A program made the position numbers and the translations under genes. Below, in pieces: positions 39,822-44,840 of a stretch of DNA of 44,840 nucleotides. The notes under the pieces were generated by a model. It ran no database searches. It was not told where the DNA came from and was given only the letters and a program-made list of their open reading frames with translations. Every line of letters starts with the position of its first letter. The first letter of the stretch is position 1. Source of the stretch: Betaproteobacteria bacterium (GTDB lineage: Bacteria; Pseudomonadota; Gammaproteobacteria; Burkholderiales; Casimicrobiaceae); assembly GCA_013298045.1 (NCBI GenBank), contig JAAFJI010000003.1, positions 1 through 44,840 on the forward strand, given 5' to 3'.

Positions 39822-41306
39822 TTAGGGTTTCAGCGCCTCAATCCGCTGCAACACCTGCACATCTGTGAGCGATCCACGTTTCGCGTTCGCCGTGATCGCG
39901 CTTTGCTCATCGACGGTCATCGCAGCGACCGTGTTCGGATTGAGCAACCTGCGCAGGATCATCAGACCGTCGGTCAATGCAAGCGTTTTGCCATCTCCGT
40001 CCACATCGAAATTCGTCAAATGATTCGCGATGTGGGTTTCGATCTCGCCCGCGTCGCGTAAGGTCGCACTGACGCCGCGTGCGTCTGTAATGAGCGCCGC
40101 GCCTCGGTAGCCCAGCAGGTAGCGAATCAGCAGTACGCCGTCTGTCGCTGCGTCGTAGTAGGTTGCCGGAAAGCTCGCGTCGATGTTGAGTGGCGACGTT
40201 TTCACACTGATTCGCGTCCCAGTGAGCGCAGGTTGCGCTTGTGCCGCATCGACTGCCGCTGACCAGCCGGGACTCCCGGTAACAAGGTAGGCGATGCTGC
40301 CCCTTGATGCCGTACCGCTGCGATTGAGCCGCGTTAGGAGCGCGCGCCGATCAGCCGCATTCAGAAAGATGCGAAACCGCGTGGCGCTCTCGATTTCAAC
40401 GCCGCCTGAGGTCAGCGCATACGGGGCGCCGTCACCATAGAGCGTCAGTTTCGACGGATCAATGTCGTTGTTCGCCCCGGTGAGCGACACGAGCTCAGTG
40501 CCGTCAACGACCAGCTCGCCGGTGACAGCGTCATAGGTGGCGCTGTGTGCAATAGCCGATTGATCGATCACCCAGTTCAACCGCGCAAGCGGGGTGAGCG
40601 CTGCGTTATAGGTCGCGGGGTCTTCGCTGATGGTAAGCAGCCGGGGGCGCGACACGTTGTAGACGATAGGGGTCGTCGCAGCTGGATTGCGCTCCGTCGC
40701 GGTGTCCGTCTCTATTTTGATCACCAGTGCCGCGTCGAATCGTTGCTTGAATCGAGCCGCAATCGGATCTGTACGCGCGCTCGACAGCGCAGCATTCGCA
40801 AGGTCAAGAATCACTTGACCTTTCGTCTTGAAATTGGCCTCGTTAACCCAGTAGGGAAGTGCCGCTGAATCGGGCGCTACGCCCAACAGCATGTTGTAGA
40901 GCTGGATGACGAATTCAGTGTTGGTGAAATAAGAGGGAAAATTCGCCCGGCTCACCGGGCGATCGTAGATGTTTTGCAGCACAACGGCAGCCGCTGTCCC
41001 TTGCTGCAACCTCGAGCGCCAAAACACGTACTCGTCCCAACTAAACGCATCCGCGCCGTGCATCGCGTACGAGCCGATCATTGTGACGATGTCGTTTACA
41101 GTAATCCGAAGATTCGCGTAGGGCTCCCCGGACACCGTTGCGCCGCCAATCGTTGGCGGAGCAGCGTTGGCGAGCGGTGAGCAAAATGCGGCGGCCAATG
41201 CGAAACCTATCACCGCGTCGCGCAATCGTTGAAGGGTGGAACTGCGCTTCTGCGGCGCAATAGTCGTTGATGGAAGGTTTTGGAAATCTGGAATCCGAGT
41301 CGTCAT
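39822..41306 (-). CDS. Secreted protein with DUF4214-like region and C-terminal dockerin-like repeats
   Basis: Signal peptide after MTTRIPDFQNL; NTEFVIQLYNMLLGVAPDSAALPYWVNE (DUF4214-like); two repeats ATDGVLLIRYLLGYRGAAL and NFDVDGDGKTLALTDGLMILRRLL. ORF open from 41426. Confidence 0.7.
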   Translation of the reverse strand: MTTRIPDFQNLPSTTIAPQKRSSTLQRLRDAVIGFALAAAFCSPLANAAPPTIGGATVSGEPYANLRITVNDIVTMIGSYAMHGADAFSWDEYVFWRSRLQQGTAAAVVLQNIYDRPVSRANFPSYFTNTEFVIQLYNMLLGVAPDSAALPYWVNEANFKTKGQVILDLANAALSSARTDPIAARFKQRFDAALVIKIETDTATERNPAATTPIVYNVSRPRLLTISEDPATYNAALTPLARLNWVIDQSAIAHSATYDAVTGELVVDGTELVSLTGANNDIDPSKLTLYGDGAPYALTSGGVEIESATRFRIFLNAADRRALLTRLNRSGTASRGSIAYLVTGSPGWSAAVDAAQAQPALTGTRISVKTSPLNIDASFPATYYDAATDGVLLIRYLLGYRGAALITDARGVSATLRDAGEIETHIANHLTNFDVDGDGKTLALTDGLMILRRLLNPNTVAAMTVDEQSAITANAKRGSLTDVQVLQRIEALKP

Positions 41307-41543
41307 ACTTGTGGCTATCAAGAATCGAATATTCGCGATACCCAGCAATGCTAATTTACGAAACGCGTTGCGGAGCTTTGCCGTTTCAGCCAGCGTTCGT
41401 ATGTCTGGCGGCAGATCGCCGCGCAACCCGCGCGCATCTTGAGCGGTTCGATCTGCCGCTAGCCCGTTGCGTCGCTCGTTCCCCGTGCGCCTTAACGACG
41501 GCGCTCAACGCGTTCTAGATGACTTCAACGCTCGCTCGAATGA

Positions 41544-44078
41544 TTAGTCCAGCGCCACCACCGTGTCGTAACCGCCCACATGAGTCAAACCTTTGTGGCT
41601 CTCAATCCCCGTGTACCTGAGCGAAGCATCCTCATAGCGACGAAACGCGAAAACCGCGTGGTTCATTTGCTCAGTGTTAAAGACCTTTAGCTGAACCAGC
41701 AAGTGAAAATCTTGTACGGTGAGCCCCGTCACGGAGCGGAACAATTCCGGCTCAAGCTTCGTGATCACGTCGCGCAACGTGTTCTCGCGGAAATCGGTCA
41801 GGTACATGAACGCAGGAATTCGTGTTGCGAACTTAATAAGCTTTTCCTGAACCATTTTGCGTTTTGATTTGTACTCGCGCTCGGCCTCGGTCAAATCCTT
41901 TTTCTGTTTAGCCGTCAGCGCTTTAGTTTTCGCCTTGTTCTTGAGGTCTTTGACCTTTTCGCTTTTGTTAATGATCGTTTCGATGATGTTGTTGCCCAGC
42001 GCTCGCCAACCCTCGATTCGCTCAACAGCCGCCATTGCGTCGGGATTGTTTAGGACGCGGCTCAAGGTGTCGTTGTCCACATTCACCAGAAGGGCGCTCT
42101 CCCATTTACGCGCCAGCAGTGTCGCCGACGTTCCGGCCATCGCGATGTCCAGAATGCCACCTGCATCGATCTGCGTCATATTTGCGCCGTCAAACGCGAG
42201 CACTGGAAGGAATGCGACGAGATCGCGCACAGCGTTTTCCGGATTTAGCTCGCCGGGCGACAAGCCGATTCCGTATTCGGACAGCTGTCGCAGCGCTCGC
42301 GTGGGCGCAAAATCAAACACGAAGCAAATCGGCTTGAGAATTTCTTCCTCGTTCGGATCGTCGCCGTTTGGGTTCTTGATCGACCATGGCGATTGCACGC
42401 GAACCGCGGCCTGAAAATATGTCTCAGGCGATTTCAGATTGCGTAACATCAGGATCGACGACCATTGCGGTACGGTCACCCCCGTTGTGAGCTTGCCACA
42501 CGATAGCGCGATGGTTTTGCTATCGAACCCTGCGCCAATCGCCTCGCGCACAGGCGGCAGCGCGTCGAGCCCGATGCCCGCCGCAGCTCCAGCGGCCACG
42601 ATCACATGGTAGTCGTGCCAAAACGTGTTGTGTTTTTCGGCCAGCAGATTCGCCATCGCCTGACACGCCGCCACGTTGGGCAGAAACCAAAACGAATGCT
42701 GCAAATACGGCAACAAGCGTACATCCGAGTACGGAAACGGAGGCCGCGTGCCAGTTTTGAGGCTCTCTACAGCGCGCGGCGCATATTGGCCACGGATGAT
42801 GTCAAGCCATTTTTGAACGTCGCTTTTGTGAGTGAATTTTGCTTTCTTCCCCTCACCCTCTGCGGCAAAAAATGAATTCAAGTCAAACTCATCAAACTCG
42901 CCCGCACTTGCAATCGCTAGCAGTTCGTCGGGCATTTGATACGTCAACAGCCGCATCTGCGGCAGCGCACCATACGGGTTCCATTTTGCAGGGTGCTTTC
43001 GCGCAAACGCCTCTTTCGCGCGCTGCTCGTCGGTATACGTCCAGTTAAAAATCTGCTCTTCAATGAATTCGCCAGTCGCGAGCGCTTTGAAGGGCGTCCC
43101 TGAGAGATAGAGATACGCCCGTGTGGTGATCGGCAGAAACTCAGTTTCTTTCGTCGAGAGCACGCTCAAATCTTCGCTCACCGCCGCAAGATCGGCGACG
43201 AACTTCGTTTCTTTCTTGGCAACGGCGTCCTCTTCGCCCTCGAACAGCTCTTTCGCCGATTCGCGCCAAGCGCCAAAGTGATATTCGTCGAATACCACCA
43301 AATCCCAGTTCACGGTGTGCAGCCATTCGTTACGCGGTTTGATGTTGCCTGTTGTATCTCGTCCCAGCAAATCTTGAAACGATCCAAAGTAAACGACGGG
43401 CTTTTTCCGATCCACTTGCGTCGGATCGGCACCCGAGGACTTAGACAAATACTGCCAACCATCGAAGTCTGCGTGGCTTTCCAAATCCGTTTGCCACGCG
43501 TCTTCTACCGCAGGTTTGAAAGTCACCACCAGCACACGCTTCGCGTTGAGCTTCTTTGCAAGCTGATACGACGTGAACGTCTTACCGAATCGCATCTTCG
43601 CGTTCCACAAAAAGCGCGGCACCGCGTTTTTGTCTTCTGACCAGCGCGAAAGGTAATACTCATGTGTGAGCTTCACCGCCTCGGCTTGTTCGGCGCGCAT
43701 CGGAAAAGTTAAGTGGCGCGTTCCCGAGAAACGCTGCCCAGTGCGAAGCTCGGTGAGCACGGTGTGCACATCGGCCACTGTGCAGCGTATCCACTCTTTC
43801 CCGACGCCGCCTTTGAAACCCTTTCGGGTGAGCGCTGCGCGGACGTCGTGGTCGCTGAAAATCGTGCCGTCGCTGCGCTCTGCGGCCTCGTCTAATTCGA
43901 TGCGGAAATTCTTGATGCCTGCCGTCTTTAGTTGTTCGCCCACGCGACGCTTTACGTCGCGCGTCGTTTGCCCCACTTTGAGCTGATCTTTGTGCGCCGC
44001 ATCTGTTATCGCGTAGGCGTAGATGCGTGGCCGCGCGGCGGGCTTCGGCGCGAGGACTTCGTCGATTGATCTACTCAT
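41544..44078 (-). CDS. GIY-YIG (T5orf172-like) nuclease domain fused to SF2 DEAD/DEAH helicase; restriction-type protein
   Basis: N-terminus RIYAYAITDAAHKDQLKVGQTTRDVKRRVGEQ (GIY-YIG-like); helicase FLWNAKMRFGKTFTSYQLAKKL (Walker A), WDLVVFDEYHFGAW (Walker B), YLYLSGTPFKAL, VRVQSPWSI. ATG at 44078 overlaps upstream stop by 8 nt (ORF open from 44099). Confidence 0.88.
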   Translation of the reverse strand: MSRSIDEVLAPKPAARPRIYAYAITDAAHKDQLKVGQTTRDVKRRVGEQLKTAGIKNFRIELDEAAERSDGTIFSDHDVRAALTRKGFKGGVGKEWIRCTVADVHTVLTELRTGQRFSGTRHLTFPMRAEQAEAVKLTHEYYLSRWSEDKNAVPRFLWNAKMRFGKTFTSYQLAKKLNAKRVLVVTFKPAVEDAWQTDLESHADFDGWQYLSKSSGADPTQVDRKKPVVYFGSFQDLLGRDTTGNIKPRNEWLHTVNWDLVVFDEYHFGAWRESAKELFEGEEDAVAKKETKFVADLAAVSEDLSVLSTKETEFLPITTRAYLYLSGTPFKALATGEFIEEQIFNWTYTDEQRAKEAFARKHPAKWNPYGALPQMRLLTYQMPDELLAIASAGEFDEFDLNSFFAAEGEGKKAKFTHKSDVQKWLDIIRGQYAPRAVESLKTGTRPPFPYSDVRLLPYLQHSFWFLPNVAACQAMANLLAEKHNTFWHDYHVIVAAGAAAGIGLDALPPVREAIGAGFDSKTIALSCGKLTTGVTVPQWSSILMLRNLKSPETYFQAAVRVQSPWSIKNPNGDDPNEEEILKPICFVFDFAPTRALRQLSEYGIGLSPGELNPENAVRDLVAFLPVLAFDGANMTQIDAGGILDIAMAGTSATLLARKWESALLVNVDNDTLSRVLNNPDAMAAVERIEGWRALGNNIIETIINKSEKVKDLKNKAKTKALTAKQKKDLTEAEREYKSKRKMVQEKLIKFATRIPAFMYLTDFRENTLRDVITKLEPELFRSVTGLTVQDFHLLVQLKVFNTEQMNHAVFAFRRYEDASLRYTGIESHKGLTHVGGYDTVVALD

Positions 44079-44840
44079 CGTCGCCTTCGTCGATAGCAAC
44101 GTCCTCGAGCAAATCTCTCGTTAAATCCATGGGGCGCACAACTTTTTCGATGAACTCAATCTCCTGCTTTGAAATCGCATACTTCGCATACAGCGCTTCA
44201 TCGGTCCACACGCGATCCCAAGTTTGCGTGGGAACGAACGTATAGACCTTCCGCGTCGTATCCTGTGAGGGCTTATGCAGGAGGATAAGCAGCCGAGTTA
44301 GACGGCAAGAAAGGTATGAGAGTGCGGATTCGGCCTCCGATTTACTTTCGAATGGCCCCACACATAAATATGTTTCTGAGCAGATGCTGCCCGGCTCACC
44401 GATAAAAGGAGTGCTCAAAATTCGGTGCGGGTACGTGTCTTTGTTTCCAGTGCCTGGCGCTGCGCGTCCGACGTAGATCTTCCACCTGTCGATAAGATCA
44501 ACGCTTGCTTCGATTTCGCCACGACCGACGTAGCCTAGGCCTCCGTTCTGATGAACAAGCAGATCGCTCTCGCGCTTGACGGTTCGTCCCTTAAACGTTG
44601 TCTCAAGCGCGAACGGCTTTCGAGAACTTACCAGACGTTCAAACCGTTTCTCTGCAGGCAGCGCGAGCGACCGCGGCTGACCTGTTTCCGCCGCGATCAC
44701 TTTCTTGAGAACTGACACACCTTCGTTAAACCGAATGAAGATGTCAGCCCCGTTTTCCATCAGTGGACGAGTGGCGGTTGAAACCGGCCAATCCTTAAAG
44801 TGCGTGGCTACCTCGCACTCGCCGCGATCATCGCGATCCC
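44071..44840 (-). CDS. Eco57I-like restriction-modification methylase/specificity protein, C-terminal part (5' end beyond window)
   Basis: Reading is open to the window edge (...DRDDRGECEVATHFKDWPVSTATRPLMENGADIF...), so the track's 44760 start is not the true start. GIGYVGRG-like NGGLGYVGRGEIEASVDLIDRWKIYVGRAAPGT, EPGSICSETYLCVGPF, VWTDEALYAKYAISKQEIEFIEKVVRPMD are typical of this C-terminal region. Confidence 0.78.
   Translation of the reverse strand, partial: DRDDRGECEVATHFKDWPVSTATRPLMENGADIFIRFNEGVSVLKKVIAAETGQPRSLALPAEKRFERLVSSRKPFALETTFKGRTVKRESDLLVHQNGGLGYVGRGEIEASVDLIDRWKIYVGRAAPGTGNKDTYPHRILSTPFIGEPGSICSETYLCVGPFESKSEAESALSYLSCRLTRLLILLHKPSQDTTRKVYTFVPTQTWDRVWTDEALYAKYAISKQEIEFIEKVVRPMDLTRDLLEDVAIDEGDDE

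Overview
GC-rich chromosomal window, most likely from a betaproteobacterium (inference from the secB-grxC-rhodanese/gpmI and dacC-dat-ybeD-lipB-lipA neighbourhoods, Bug-type and TAXI-TRAP binding proteins, and fds-type formate dehydrogenase). It is mostly ordinary metabolic gene content: TTT/Bug binding protein, DegV, TAXI-TRAP transporter, a TetR-thiolase-FadJ beta-oxidation operon, NAD-type formate dehydrogenase, oxyR/dps, gpsA, secB/grxC, gpmI, an allantoin-type puuE/allC cluster, msrP/msrQ, D-amino-acid/PG-recycling genes and lipB/lipA. No tRNA, rRNA, CRISPR array or transposase was recognised. Items worth a second look: (1) at the right edge, a truncated Eco57I-like methylase/specificity gene overlapping by 8 nt a gene that fuses an N-terminal T5orf172-like GIY-YIG domain to an SF2 helicase, a two-gene restriction-type module; (2) at the left, a secreted S8 subtilase gene with a perfect 27-nt GA/CT dinucleotide tract just before its signal peptide (possible phase-variable contingency locus) and a second single-base frameshift separating the catalytic Asp/His from the Ser; (3) four distinct intergenic inverted-pair repeats (REPIN-like) within about 21 kb; (4) a 29-nt palindrome at a TetR promoter; (5) an alpha/beta hydrolase whose nucleophile elbow has Arg instead of Ser. 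ORFs cut by the window edges (1..932 and 44071..44840) were reconstructed by reading the sequence because the ORF track omits or shortens them. Family assignments are from memory of sequence motifs; no database searches were run.
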